Origin: Cryptoclostridium sp964637365
Lineage (GTDB): Bacteria; Bacillota; Dehalobacteriia; UBA7702
NCBI GenBank assembly: GCA_964637365.1
Contig: CAZWWH010000015.1
Coordinates: 1-50,425, forward strand
Length of the DNA: 50,425 nt
Direction of reading: 5' to 3'
In this document: positions 7,834 through 17,355 of the stretch, one piece after another
Numbering within the stretch: the stretch's first letter is position 1
Layout of the letters: the number at the start of each line of letters is the position of its first letter
The notes under the pieces: generated by a model
Told to the model about the DNA's origin: nothing
Seen by the model: the letters and a program-made list of their open reading frames with translations, nothing else
The model's database searches: none
Made by a program: the position numbers and the translations under genes

Positions 7834-8853
7834 TTATCCCAACATTTCTGCGATTCCTTTTTGATAATCCCCGCGGAGAACCCCTTTTTCTGTGATAATC
7901 GCTGCTATCAACTCATGCGGTGTGACATCAAAAGCCGGATTGACCACAGGCACTCTTTGGGGAGCGGTGAAAACGCCGCCCAGGGAGCGGACTTCATCAC
8001 CGTTTCTCTCTTCTATGATAATATCCTTTCCTGTGGCCGTCGTCAAGTCAAAAGTTGAAAGCGGCGCAGTAATATAGAAAGGAATTTTGTGATATTGGGC
8101 CAAAACCGCCAAACCGTAAGTACCGATTTTATTAGCGGCATCACCGTTAGCGGCAATGCGATCAGCGCCGGTGATAATCATATCCACTTTCCCCTGTCCC
8201 ATCATATAAGCGGCCATATTGTCGGTAATAAGGGTTACGGGGATATGGTCTTCCATCAGTTCATAGGCTGTAAGACGTGCCCCTTGAAGCAGGGGGCGCG
8301 TTTCATCGGCATAAACCATGGCGACCTTTCCCTGTTCATAGCCACGGCGAATGATGCCCAAAGCCGTGCCATAACCTCCTGTCGCCAAAGCCCCGGCATT
8401 ACAATGAGTCAAGATACGAGCATTTTCAGGAATTAACGTGGCGCCATAGTCCGACAAAGCTTTACAGCGTGTAATATCGTCCTTTTCGATGGCTTGAGCC
8501 TTTTCCAACAAAAGACGCGGCGCTTCGGAAAGCGAAGCGGATTGCCAAATCTTTTTCATTTCACCTAAAGCCCAGAAAAGGTTGACAGCAGTGGGACGAG
8601 TTGCGGCGATGGCGCTATCCGCCGCGTCCATATGGTCATAGAAATTACCCTGAGATTCATTCCAGGCTTCCGCGGCAATGACGATACCGTAAGCCCCGGC
8701 AATACCGATGGCCGGCGCTCCCCGCACAGCCAACGTCCGAATCATTTCACATACGTCCTCTACGGTTTCGCAGGGGACAATTTTGGCTTCGCCGGGCAAA
8801 AGGCGTTGATCCAGCAAATAAAGACGATGATTTTTCCATTCAATGTGCTTCAT
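7834..8853 (-). CDS. mtnA: Methylthioribose-1-phosphate isomerase
   Basis: 339 aa, eIF2B-like fold. It converts 5-methylthioribose-1-phosphate to methylthioribulose-1-phosphate in methionine salvage. Catalytic Cys151 (in LTHCNAGALATGG) and Asp231 (in ITGADRIAANGD) are present, with RGAPAIG near residue 44. ATG at 8853 is favoured over the TTG just before it because GGAGGG stands 8 bases upstream. The next salvage enzymes (MtnB and later, or an aldolase of the DHAP shunt) are not in the window. Confidence 0.93.
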   Translation of the reverse strand: MKHIEWKNHRLYLLDQRLLPGEAKIVPCETVEDVCEMIRTLAVRGAPAIGIAGAYGIVIAAEAWNESQGNFYDHMDAADSAIAATRPTAVNLFWALGEMKKIWQSASLSEAPRLLLEKAQAIEKDDITRCKALSDYGATLIPENARILTHCNAGALATGGYGTALGIIRRGYEQGKVAMVYADETRPLLQGARLTAYELMEDHIPVTLITDNMAAYMMGQGKVDMIITGADRIAANGDAANKIGTYGLAVLAQYHKIPFYITAPLSTFDLTTATGKDIIIEERNGDEVRSLGGVFTAPQRVPVVNPAFDVTPHELIAAIITEKGVLRGDYQKGIAEMLG

Positions 8854-8871
8854 CAATTTGCCCTCCGGCCA

Positions 8872-9642
8872 TTATTTTCCTCCGCGGCACTGGCAGTCTC
8901 CGTCATTGGCAATGAGGGGAATGGCCGCCAAGAGCAACGATTTAATGGTAGAGGAATTCTCCGCCATAACCTCCAGTACCTCCTCATGGGTCAAATGGGT
9001 GGGACTGACGCCGGCGGCGTAATTGGTTACCATGGCAATGGTGGCATAGCACATTCCCACTTCACGAGCCAAAGCTACTTCGGGAAAAGATGTCATCCCC
9101 ACAAGGTCGCCTCCCATATGGCGGTACATCTTAATTTCAGCGGGAGTTTCAAAACGGGGACCTTCGGTGCAGACGTATACCCCACCGTCATGGGCAGCGT
9201 GGGAGATTTCCTCCGTAGCCTGAGTCAAAGCCTTCCGCAGATGCGGACAATAAGGCTCCGTCATGTCGGTGTGAACCACACCCATTTCACCGCCGTCAAA
9301 AAAGGTGCATTGTCTGGCTTTGGTAAATTCCAGGTATTGGTCTGGGAACACGAAATGCCCCGGAGCCATTTTCAGATTCAGGGAACCTACTGCCGCAGTG
9401 GCCATCACTTTGGTGACACCCAATTCTTTTAAGCCCCAGATATTGGCGCGATAATTAATCATATGTGGGGGCACCGAATGCCCCTTGCCATGGCGGTTCA
9501 TAAACACCACGTCAAAGCCTTGATAATTGCCAGTGACGGCGTTCATCATGCCATAGGGCGTGGAAACGCCGACTTCTTTCACATCCCCTAAAATACTGGG
9601 GTCATAAACTCCGGTGCCGCCTATGATTGCAATTTTACCCAT
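8872..9642 (-). CDS. mtnP: MTA phosphorylase family, probably methylthioinosine phosphorylase
   Basis: 256-aa PNP/MTAP-family phosphorylase giving a purine base and methylthioribose-1-phosphate. Motifs: phosphate-site NRHGKGHSVPPH (49-60), ATAAVGSL (81-88), CTEGPRFET (158-166) and MTSFPE (183-188). The purine-specificity loop reads TNYA (Asn207, Ala209) where adenine-specific human MTAP has TDYD; the Asn/Ala pair resembles the 6-oxopurine-specific methylthioinosine phosphorylase of Pseudomonas aeruginosa (from memory). With MtaD next door this suggests phosphorolysis after deamination. The C-terminus carries a Cys-Gln-Cys (250-252), as in some archaeal MTAPs. It is 3 bases downstream of ftsY. 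Confidence 0.88.
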   Translation of the reverse strand: MGKIAIIGGTGVYDPSILGDVKEVGVSTPYGMMNAVTGNYQGFDVVFMNRHGKGHSVPPHMINYRANIWGLKELGVTKVMATAAVGSLNLKMAPGHFVFPDQYLEFTKARQCTFFDGGEMGVVHTDMTEPYCPHLRKALTQATEEISHAAHDGGVYVCTEGPRFETPAEIKMYRHMGGDLVGMTSFPEVALAREVGMCYATIAMVTNYAAGVSPTHLTHEEVLEVMAENSSTIKSLLLAAIPLIANDGDCQCRGGK

Positions 9643-9645
9643 TGA

Positions 9646-10575
9646 TTATTCCTCCGTTTCCTGTTCCGTATTGAAAAGCGCTTGCCCAAAGGCTTTTGCG
9701 TCAAAATCCTGGAGATCCTCAACAGCCTCTCCAACGCCGATATAGCGCACAGGGATATTCATTTCATCAATAATCCCCGCAATGATGCCGCCTTTGGCAG
9801 TGCCGTCAATTTTCGTTAAAATAATACCGTTAATATCTACAATTTCTTTAAAGGCTTGGGCCTGACTGATGGCATTTTGCCCGGTGGAAGCATCTAGCAC
9901 AAGCAAAGATTCCACCGGCACGTCAGGCAGTTCTCTGTCGAGGATTCGTTTGATTTTTCCAAGCTCCGCCATAAGATTATTTTTATTTTGGAGCCGTCCC
10001 GCGGTATCAATGATTAACACATCAGAGTGGCGGCTTTGGGCAGCTTTGATGCCGTCAAAAACTACAGCGCCAGGATCCGCTCCTTCGCCGTGGCGAATAA
10101 TATCCACATTGGCCCGTTTGGCCCACATTTCCAGCTGCTCGGCGGCGGCGGCCCGAAAGGTATCAGCGGCGCAAAGCAACACTTTGTATCCTTCATTATG
10201 GAGTCGCGCGGCAATCTTCCCAATGGAGGTTGTTTTCCCCACGCCATTGACGCCAGTCACCAACAATACTTTCAGGCTGCCTTTTTCAAAGGTTAAATCG
10301 GATTGTCCCCGTTCCAAAATTTTGCAGATTTCTTCGGAGAGAGCCTGCTTCAATGTTTCGGTATCCTTGATTTTCTCCGTCTTCACACGGTTTCGTAGAA
10401 TATCCATAAGATCCATGGCAGTAGCAATTCCCATATCAGCTTCGATGAGGGCTTCCTCCAGCTCGTCAAACATTTCCTCGTCAATTTTTCGCCCGGTGAG
10501 CACAGAGGCGATTTTTCCGCCAATGCCGCCTCGGGTTTTTCCCAGGCCGCTTTTGAGTTTGTCAAAAATACCCAT
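9646..10575 (-). CDS. ftsY: Signal recognition particle receptor FtsY
   Basis: 309-aa SRP GTPase (N and G domains) that docks the SRP-ribosome complex at the membrane. Seen: GVNGVGKTT, DTFRAAAAEQL, DTAGRLQNKNNL and LTKIDGTAKGG. The start at 10575 (MGIFDKLKSG) is supported by AAGGAG 6 bases upstream; an upstream TTG at 10593 would cover that site and is less likely. The short N-terminus lacks the long acidic A domain of E. coli FtsY, as is usual in Firmicutes. It follows smc with a 21-base gap. Confidence 0.97.
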   Translation of the reverse strand: MGIFDKLKSGLGKTRGGIGGKIASVLTGRKIDEEMFDELEEALIEADMGIATAMDLMDILRNRVKTEKIKDTETLKQALSEEICKILERGQSDLTFEKGSLKVLLVTGVNGVGKTTSIGKIAARLHNEGYKVLLCAADTFRAAAAEQLEMWAKRANVDIIRHGEGADPGAVVFDGIKAAQSRHSDVLIIDTAGRLQNKNNLMAELGKIKRILDRELPDVPVESLLVLDASTGQNAISQAQAFKEIVDINGIILTKIDGTAKGGIIAGIIDEMNIPVRYIGVGEAVEDLQDFDAKAFGQALFNTEQETEE

Positions 10576-10596
10576 AGTAACTCCTTTCGTCAATGA

Positions 10597-13500
10597 TTAC
10601 TGTTCCAATCTGACGGAGACGGTTTTAGAAACTCCCTCTTCCGCCATGGTAATACCGTATAATTCCTGCGCTGATTCCATAGTACCTTGGCGGTGAGTAA
10701 TCACCAAAAATTGGCTGTCCGCGCCATATTCTTGAAGGTAAGCACCGAATTTGTGCACATTCACATCGTCAAGGGCAGCATCGATTTCATCCAGCACATA
10801 AAAAGGACTGGATTTTACCTTTAATATAGCAAAAAGTAATGCAATACCAGAAAGAGCCAGTTCCCCACCAGACAACAAGCCATGATGCTGTAATCGTTTG
10901 CCGGGGGGCTGCACAATAACTTCTACTCCGGTTTCCAACAAATTGTCGGGATCGGTTAGACGAAGCTCCCCATGGCCTCCCCGAAAAAATGCTGGGAAGG
11001 TTTCCCGAAAGCTCTCGTCAATTTTCTGAAAAGTCTCGGCAAAGCGGGCCGTAATGATTTCATCCATTTCATTGACAACTTTTTCCAAAGCAGCCTTGGC
11101 TTCTAAAACATCGTCACGCTGCTCCGTTAAGAATTTGTACCGCTCCGACACAGTTTGAAATTCCTCAATGGCGCCAACATTCACATTGCCCAACACGGAA
11201 ATTTGCTCTTTCAGCTCCCGCAACCGTTCTTTCTTGGCCTTTTGGGTCAAATCGAGACGGCGGTAAACCATTGCATCGGCCAGTACCATCTCAAAATCCT
11301 CCCACAGTTGGGCTTCGCATTGCTCCACTTCCACCGATAAGCGCTCACGCTTTAAGGAAAGCTGATGGTCCTTTTCCTTTAGCTCGTTTTCCTCTTTGCG
11401 CATTTCCTTTAAGCGCTGCTCCGCCTGGTTTTTCAAAGCAAAGGATTCCTCTCGCTGCGCCTTCATTTCTTCCAATTCCATAGAGAAATCAGCCAAGGAA
11501 CGGTTTTGAGAAATCACTTCTTCCCGCAAGGCTTTTCGCCGTTCTTCTGCCTCATCCCGGGCTTTCATAGTATCCTTGCGCTCGTTTTCCTTTGCTTCTT
11601 GGGAAGTTGAAAGCTCTGACAATTCCTTTTCCATACGGCTAAGGTTATCCTTACAATTTCCCAGAGCAACTCTCTGCTCGGTATAAGCAATCCGTAAATC
11701 CGTAAAGGCGCTGCGGCCTTGATCCTCCAAATCTTTGGCGGACTTAAAGGCGGACTCTCTGTTCTCGATCTCTGTCATCAAGACAGATTCCTCTTTTTGC
11801 AGTGTCTCAATGATGGCAACCAAATCTTCCAAATGCTCCCGATTCAGCCGTTGCTCCTCCTGAAGTTGATTTACATCCATGGCAAGGGCTTCCCGCTCTT
11901 TCATATAAATCTCCCGACGGGAATCAATACTCTGCACCTCACTATCAAAGGAGGTCTTTTCCTTTTGCAACGCCGCTCTCCTCTGTTCCAATCGGCTAAG
12001 ACTGTGTTCCAAGGTATTTTTTTCTTCAGCCAAGGATTCCGATTCACGCTGCACGATTTCAATCCTAGCCGTACCCTCGGAAAGCTTACGATGCAGTTCG
12101 TCAATTTCACTTTGACGCTGCAAAAAACTGCTCTTTTTCGTATCACGGCTGCCGCCGCTGACGGCGCCGCCGCCACTGATCATATCGCCGTCGGAGGTAA
12201 CATAACGGAAAGAAGTTTTCACCTTACGGGCAATTTCAACGGCATCGTGGAGATTACTGAAAATTAAAGTATTTCCCAACTGATATTCCACCGCTGGCCG
12301 AACCCTCTGGGAACTGTTGACCCGATCCGCCGCCACCCCTAAAAACGAGGGATGGGAAGTGATTTCCTTGGGCAACGGCTTCCTCTGCGGAACGCGAAGC
12401 ATATCCAAAGGCAAAAAAGTAGCGACTCCACGGCGGTTTTGTTTCAAAAAGGCCACAGCGGTCGCCGCCGCCGCCCCGGTTTCAGCCACTAGGTTCTGTA
12501 ATCCTCCCCCCAAAGCCGCTTCAATCGCCACAGTATAGTCTTTATCCACTTTTACTAATTCCGCCATCACTCCAAGAATGCCGGAAAGACGGCCTTTGGA
12601 GCTTTCCTCCAATACCGCTTTGACGCCGGGATAAAAGCCCTCTCGCTTAAATACCAGTTCCTCCAGAACCTTCAAACGAGCTTCACTGCGGCTGATTTCC
12701 ATTTTCAAAGACAAGCCATACTCTCGCTTGGAGGCAATCTTCTTTTTCATATTGTCCAGGCGGCTGACAGACAATGAAATCTCCTGATTAACTTCATTCT
12801 CCTGAGATAAAAGCCCATCAAGAAAATCATTGATTTCCTCCATACGCGTCATGAGAATTTCTTCTTCTTCATCGTAGCGCCGGCTTTTTTCCGACAGAGA
12901 TTCTAATCGTTTAGCAAGGGAGGATAAAGACTGTTCCAAAGCGACACGTTCATTTTTACGCTGGCTTACTTCCCTTGTTTTGTCAAAAGCTTCACCCCGC
13001 AGACGTTCCATGGCAGCTTCAGCTTTCAACAGTTCCTCTTCTTCCAAAACTCGACGGGTTTCCAGCTCGCTCATTTTCGATTTCAATTCCGTAACCTGGG
13101 CGGATAAGACTGCCAACTCTTTTTGTCGATCTGTCATATCAGCCATCATAGCAGAAGATTTTTCACGGAGAGAGGAAATTTCCTGGTTCAATAGAGTACA
13201 TTTTTCTCCATATCCCACCAAGCGGCTGTCCATGGACTTCATTTCTCCTTCGGCTTGCTGCGTATTATGGCTCAAAGCGTGATAAGATTGCTGCTTTTCT
13301 TGCAGCAAGTCATCCATTCGCTCAAGAGACAACTTTCGTTGCTCAAAGGCGGCCTCCTCGGCCATCACCGCGGCGGAGACTTCGTCGCATTTGCCATGAA
13401 TTTTTTCGCTTTCCAGAGTGATGTTCTCCAGCTTTTCCCTGGCATCCAAAGCATTCTCCGCCAGAATCCCGATGGAAAGGTTATCTTTTTCTTTTTTGTA

Positions 13501-14151
13501 TTCCAGATATTTTTTGGCATTTTCGGAATCCCGTTCCAAAGGTCCCAAACGGCTTTCAATCTCTGTCATAATATCAGCCAGCCGCAAAAGATTATCGTCA
13601 GCGCCAGTGATTTTCCGTAAGGCCTCTTTTTTCCGTTCCCGATATTTTACCACACCGGCGGTTTCCTCTACCATGGCACGGCGTTCCTCAGGGCGAGCTT
13701 CGACAATCTGTGTAATACGCCCCTGACCGATGACAGAATAGCCATCATTGCCGATGCCACTGTCGGAGAACAGTTGATGAATATCTTTCAAACGGCAGTT
13801 TTTGCCATTAATCAAATATTCTCCATCACCGGAACGGTACAATCTGCGTGTAACCTTGATTTCGCTATAGTCCAACGGAAAACCAAAATCGCTGTTATCT
13901 AAAATCAAGCTGACCTCCGCCATGCCCATGGGCTTTCTGGTTTTGGTGCCATTAAAAATCAAATCCTCCATTTTATGGCCACGGAGGGACTTTGCTTTTT
14001 GTTCCCCCAAAACCCATTGAATGGCTTCTACCACGTTGCTCTTCCCAGAACCGTTAGGCCCCACAATGGCGGAAATACCTTTTTGCAGGTCAATGGAGGT
14101 TTTATCGGCAAAGGATTTAAATCCATGTAATTCCAGTGTTTTTAAATACAC
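10597..14151 (-). CDS. smc: Chromosome partition protein SMC
   Basis: 1184-aa SMC ATPase for chromosome condensation and segregation. The Walker A head GPNGSGKSNVVEAIQWVLGEQ-like segment lies near residues 32-52, long coiled coils flank a hinge at about 500-670, and the C-terminal head has the signature LLSGGELALSGIALLFA and Walker B FYVLDEIDAALDD. Full length for the family. Its start overlaps the end of the radical SAM gene by 10 bases. ScpA and ScpB partners are not in the window. Confidence 0.98.
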   Translation of the reverse strand: MYLKTLELHGFKSFADKTSIDLQKGISAIVGPNGSGKSNVVEAIQWVLGEQKAKSLRGHKMEDLIFNGTKTRKPMGMAEVSLILDNSDFGFPLDYSEIKVTRRLYRSGDGEYLINGKNCRLKDIHQLFSDSGIGNDGYSVIGQGRITQIVEARPEERRAMVEETAGVVKYRERKKEALRKITGADDNLLRLADIMTEIESRLGPLERDSENAKKYLEYKKEKDNLSIGILAENALDAREKLENITLESEKIHGKCDEVSAAVMAEEAAFEQRKLSLERMDDLLQEKQQSYHALSHNTQQAEGEMKSMDSRLVGYGEKCTLLNQEISSLREKSSAMMADMTDRQKELAVLSAQVTELKSKMSELETRRVLEEEELLKAEAAMERLRGEAFDKTREVSQRKNERVALEQSLSSLAKRLESLSEKSRRYDEEEEILMTRMEEINDFLDGLLSQENEVNQEISLSVSRLDNMKKKIASKREYGLSLKMEISRSEARLKVLEELVFKREGFYPGVKAVLEESSKGRLSGILGVMAELVKVDKDYTVAIEAALGGGLQNLVAETGAAAATAVAFLKQNRRGVATFLPLDMLRVPQRKPLPKEITSHPSFLGVAADRVNSSQRVRPAVEYQLGNTLIFSNLHDAVEIARKVKTSFRYVTSDGDMISGGGAVSGGSRDTKKSSFLQRQSEIDELHRKLSEGTARIEIVQRESESLAEEKNTLEHSLSRLEQRRAALQKEKTSFDSEVQSIDSRREIYMKEREALAMDVNQLQEEQRLNREHLEDLVAIIETLQKEESVLMTEIENRESAFKSAKDLEDQGRSAFTDLRIAYTEQRVALGNCKDNLSRMEKELSELSTSQEAKENERKDTMKARDEAEERRKALREEVISQNRSLADFSMELEEMKAQREESFALKNQAEQRLKEMRKEENELKEKDHQLSLKRERLSVEVEQCEAQLWEDFEMVLADAMVYRRLDLTQKAKKERLRELKEQISVLGNVNVGAIEEFQTVSERYKFLTEQRDDVLEAKAALEKVVNEMDEIITARFAETFQKIDESFRETFPAFFRGGHGELRLTDPDNLLETGVEVIVQPPGKRLQHHGLLSGGELALSGIALLFAILKVKSSPFYVLDEIDAALDDVNVHKFGAYLQEYGADSQFLVITHRQGTMESAQELYGITMAEEGVSKTVSVRLEQ

Positions 14152-15224
14152 ATTTCACTCCAAAATTGTAGTTGTTTCATATATTCTGCGAGAAATTCTC
14201 GCTCAGTCAAAGTTCTGATTCGATGCTCCCGTTGTTTTTTATCAAAGGGAGCAAGTGCCACGGTACCGCGCTCCAAAGAAACAGCGGAAACACCACAGCG
14301 GCGTTTTTTAGAAAATGCCTCGACATTCTTGCGTTTCTCTCCAAACAGCAACGGCATATCCTCACGGGAGCACAGAAACCGGATGTCATCCCCATAGCCC
14401 TCTGCCAGCATTTCCATTTGTTTTTTCTTCAAATTGCATTGTACCAAATATCCAAAGGAGGGATGGAATGGACCAGCTAAAAGAAAACTGCTGTTAAGGT
14501 TCAAATCCTCTGTAGGCTGCAAGCCCATGCGGATCACGGGAATTCCCTGGAACTTAAATATCGCATACATATCAGTCACCAAAGCTATGGCTTCTTCCAA
14601 CGTCTGAGGTTGAAAAAGGCCCTCCCGCCATAATTTGGCCAATGGTGTACCCTCCAGGACAAGCAAGGGATAAATTCGTACCATGTCCAAGCGATACGGC
14701 AATAATTCCCGTATTCCCAGAAGTACCTTTTCCCGGTTATCCCCAGGCAAACCGGTCATTAACTGGGCGCCGACGAGAAAACCATGTCTTTTTAGAATCT
14801 CAATGCTTTTTAATATTTCGCTCTTTCCATGGCCTCTTCCTGCTTTTTCCAACACAAAATCATCCATGGATTGAATGCCCAACTCAACAGTAGTCACGCC
14901 ATAGCGCTTTAATAGCACAGCCACATCGTCATCCACATAAGAAGGATGGGTAGAAATTCGAATTGAACCGATTCTCTCTGCCTTACGCATTGTCAATCCA
15001 AACTCCAAATAACGGAGCATAATGTTCCTGGGCAAGGAAGTAAAGGTACCGCCATAATATGCCAGCTCCCAGGAAACGTCGGTATCTCGAGGAAATATTG
15101 CATTTAACTGGTGCTCCCTTGGAATATCATTGCATCCGGTAATGCCTTGTTGATTACAATAGACGCAATGATTTTTGCAGCCACCTTGAGGAATGAAAAT
15201 TGGTATTAATTTACGCTTTGCCAT
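14142..15224 (-). CDS. Radical SAM protein (Elp3/YhcC-like)
   Basis: 360 aa from the ATG at 15224, preceded by AAGGAT. The cluster motif C16xxxC20xxC23 (CKNHCVYC) binds a [4Fe-4S] cluster and SAM; ELAYYGGTFT, STHPSYVD and ELGIQSMDD follow as in the COG1243/Elp3-like radical SAM fold. No acetyltransferase domain is evident. A gene of this type sits between rnc and smc in many Clostridia and Negativicutes; its substrate is not known to me. It overlaps rnc by 14 bases, indicating one transcript. Confidence 0.85.
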   Translation of the reverse strand: MAKRKLIPIFIPQGGCKNHCVYCNQQGITGCNDIPREHQLNAIFPRDTDVSWELAYYGGTFTSLPRNIMLRYLEFGLTMRKAERIGSIRISTHPSYVDDDVAVLLKRYGVTTVELGIQSMDDFVLEKAGRGHGKSEILKSIEILKRHGFLVGAQLMTGLPGDNREKVLLGIRELLPYRLDMVRIYPLLVLEGTPLAKLWREGLFQPQTLEEAIALVTDMYAIFKFQGIPVIRMGLQPTEDLNLNSSFLLAGPFHPSFGYLVQCNLKKKQMEMLAEGYGDDIRFLCSREDMPLLFGEKRKNVEAFSKKRRCGVSAVSLERGTVALAPFDKKQREHRIRTLTEREFLAEYMKQLQFWSEMCI

Positions 15225-15927
15225 GATGATCCTTGGCAAAACGCGCTGCCATAGCATGGTAGGCGATTTCCGCGGCAGCTTTTTCCGCTTCCTTTTTCGA
15301 GCGGCCCTTGCCTTCCCCCCAGAGTTCACCGAGATAATAAACTCCGGCAGAAAAGATGCGCTGATGAGGAGGTCCATCCTCAGAAAGAATTTCATAATGC
15401 ACATTTTCACTTCCCAGGCTTTGAGCATACTCTTGTAAGGCGGTTTTATAATCAGTAATTTGCCGTTCCGCAGCAGCCAAGCGCTCTTCCATGGCGCCAA
15501 AATTCTTTAATACAAAAGCCGTGGCTTTTTCCATGCCAAAGGAAAGATATATGGATGCAATCACTGCTTCCATGGCATCAGCCAGAGTAGATGGACGCAT
15601 GCGGCCTCCATCTTTTTCCTCCCCCTTACCCAAAAGGAGAATCTCACCCAGTCCTATTTCCATTGCTACCTGAGCCAACGTTGATTCCTGAGCTAAATTT
15701 GCCCGCATACGGGTCAGTTCACCCTCATTGCATTGAGGGTTTTTCTCAAAAAGATGGTTTGCCAGGATTAGACCTAAAACAGCATCGCCGAGAAATTCCA
15801 GCCTCTGGTTACTGCGATGTTTGCTGCTGTCATAGGAGGGATGCATCAATGCTGTTTGAAAAAGCGATTCATTGATGCCCTCTAAGTCCCATTCTGAGAT
15901 TTTTTTTCTGAATCTATCTCGCTTCAT
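15211..15927 (-). CDS. rnc: Ribonuclease III
   Basis: 238 aa. The RNase III signature LEFLGDAVLG, with its catalytic acidic residues, is followed by a second acidic site (LADAMEAVIASIY) and a C-terminal double-stranded RNA-binding domain (from DYKTALQEYAQ to the end). It processes rRNA precursors and structured mRNAs. It is first of the rnc-radical SAM-smc-ftsY-mtn run, separated from acpP by a terminator hairpin. Confidence 0.97.
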   Translation of the reverse strand: MKRDRFRKKISEWDLEGINESLFQTALMHPSYDSSKHRSNQRLEFLGDAVLGLILANHLFEKNPQCNEGELTRMRANLAQESTLAQVAMEIGLGEILLLGKGEEKDGGRMRPSTLADAMEAVIASIYLSFGMEKATAFVLKNFGAMEERLAAAERQITDYKTALQEYAQSLGSENVHYEILSEDGPPHQRIFSAGVYYLGELWGEGKGRSKKEAEKAAAEIAYHAMAARFAKDHHGKA

Positions 15928-15992
15928 AATTTACCTCGTTAAACAAACCAATATCATCAAAGGTTTAATAGCACTGGTTTATTTAAAGTAAA

Positions 15993-16014
15993 AGAGCCTC
16001 AAAAGCGAGGCTCT
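15993..16014 (-). terminator. Terminator after acpP
   Basis: AGAGCCTC (15993-16000) and GAGGCTCT (16007-16014) with a 6-base loop; on the minus strand the stem is followed by TTTTACTTT. It lies between acpP and rnc and may allow some read-through. Confidence 0.7.
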
Positions 16015-16038
16015 CAGTAACAGTTTAAATCACAGGAA

Positions 16039-16278
16039 TTAGCCCTGATTGACGATGTCAACTAAATGCTGAATGGCCTGGCCGACACTATCAAAATCGC
16101 CAAATTCATCATCGGGGATAGTGACACCAAATTGCATTTCTATTTCGGTGATGATTTCCAGCAGATCAAGGGAATCAATTTCCAATTCCTCAAATGTGGC
16201 ATCAGGCCGAATGCTTGTAGCATCGGCAATTCCGAGTCGTTCTTGAAAAATATCTATGATTTTTTCATATGTACTCAT
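16039..16278 (-). CDS. acpP: Acyl carrier protein
   Basis: 79-aa acidic four-helix protein. Ser36 in the DSL motif (EIDSLDLLEII) takes the 4'-phosphopantetheine arm. It starts 2 bases after plsX. No fab genes separate it from plsX or rnc, unlike many Firmicutes where fabD/fabG lie in between. Confidence 0.97.
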   Translation of the reverse strand: MSTYEKIIDIFQERLGIADATSIRPDATFEELEIDSLDLLEIITEIEMQFGVTIPDDEFGDFDSVGQAIQHLVDIVNQG

Positions 16279-16280
16279 AC

Positions 16281-17288
16281 TTATCGCTCCTCATTCTGTT
16301 CCGCTGTATATTCCGCCACAGCTTCAGCCAAGTGGTTTATAAAATTCTGCTCTACACAGTTGGCGGCATTGACAATAGCATTTTCAATGGCAGTGGCATG
16401 AGAGCTACCATGACAAATAATTGAAATACCATTGACCCCCAACAAGGGAGCACCACCTTGATTGCTATAATCAAGGCGCTTTTTCAAATTCATCAATCCG
16501 GGTTTCACCAGAGCGGCGCCGATTTTTCTGGGCAGCGTGGCGGTAATTTCATCCTTTACCAATTTAAATAAGGCTGACGCCACGCCCTCTGTAAGCTTCA
16601 GAGCCACATTACCGCTAAAGCCATCGCAGACAACAACATCGTAATTACCTTTCATCATGTCGCGTCCCTCAATATTCCCTTCAAAAGCAAGACATTTGGT
16701 AGCAGCCAATCGTTGATAGGTTTCTACAATTACAGCGGTTCCCTTATGGCTCTCTGTCCCATTAGACAACAGCTTTACCGAAGGACGGTCAACATGAAGA
16801 AGATGCTTGGCATAGGCATTTCCCAAGACAGCAAAATCAACCAGATTTTCCACGGTGGCATCAGGATTGGCACCACCGTCCAGCATTACCTTATCCCCAT
16901 CTAAAGTAGGATATGGAATGACAATCGCCGGACGCCTTACGCCTTTGATGCGCCCGATAAGCAACACGGCAGCGGCCATTTGTGCTCCGGTACTTCCAGC
17001 AGAAACGATAGCATCTGCTTTTCCTTCCCGCACCAAGGCAGTGGCCATGTAGATGGAGGAGTCGCGTTTCTTTCTGAGATGATCTACAGGCTCATCCATA
17101 GCCATGACAGATTGGGAATATATGGCCTCTATTCTCGATGGGAGCACTGGAAGATGTTGCTGAAAAGCATCTTCACTGCCCACAAGAATCAATTCCAAAT
17201 CGGGATTATGCTCCGCTGCAGAGACAGCGCCCTTTACCAATTCTTCGGGAGCATGGTCACCTCCCATAATATCTACGGCAATTTTCAA
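16281..17288 (-). CDS. plsX: Phosphate acyltransferase PlsX
   Basis: 335 aa; makes acyl-phosphate from acyl-ACP for phospholipid synthesis (used by PlsY). Typical MKIAVDIMGGDHAPEE start, VSAGSTGA and DGFSGNVALK segments. It follows rpmF with a hairpin in the gap and is tightly coupled to acpP. No fapR gene precedes it. Confidence 0.97.
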   Translation of the reverse strand: MKIAVDIMGGDHAPEELVKGAVSAAEHNPDLELILVGSEDAFQQHLPVLPSRIEAIYSQSVMAMDEPVDHLRKKRDSSIYMATALVREGKADAIVSAGSTGAQMAAAVLLIGRIKGVRRPAIVIPYPTLDGDKVMLDGGANPDATVENLVDFAVLGNAYAKHLLHVDRPSVKLLSNGTESHKGTAVIVETYQRLAATKCLAFEGNIEGRDMMKGNYDVVVCDGFSGNVALKLTEGVASALFKLVKDEITATLPRKIGAALVKPGLMNLKKRLDYSNQGGAPLLGVNGISIICHGSSHATAIENAIVNAANCVEQNFINHLAEAVAEYTAEQNEER

Positions 17289-17315
17289 GGTGATCCCTCT
17301 TTCATCACATAGTTA

Positions 17316-17348
17316 AAATGCACCTCTTCCCAAGGTTGAGGTGCATTT
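17316..17348 (-). terminator. Hairpin between rpmF and plsX
   Basis: Perfect 11-bp arms AAATGCACCTC (17316-17326) and GAGGTGCATTT (17338-17348), 11-base loop, followed on the minus strand by TTAAC. It has a terminator-like shape but a short U tract; since plsX has no promoter of its own in the 28 remaining bases, it may be an attenuator that sets the rpmF:plsX ratio. Confidence 0.5.
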
Positions 17349-17355
17349 ACCAGAC

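Noticed and set aside
8632..9432. Long plus-strand frame opposite mtnP/mtnA
   Set aside because: Shadow of two well-recognised minus-strand genes.
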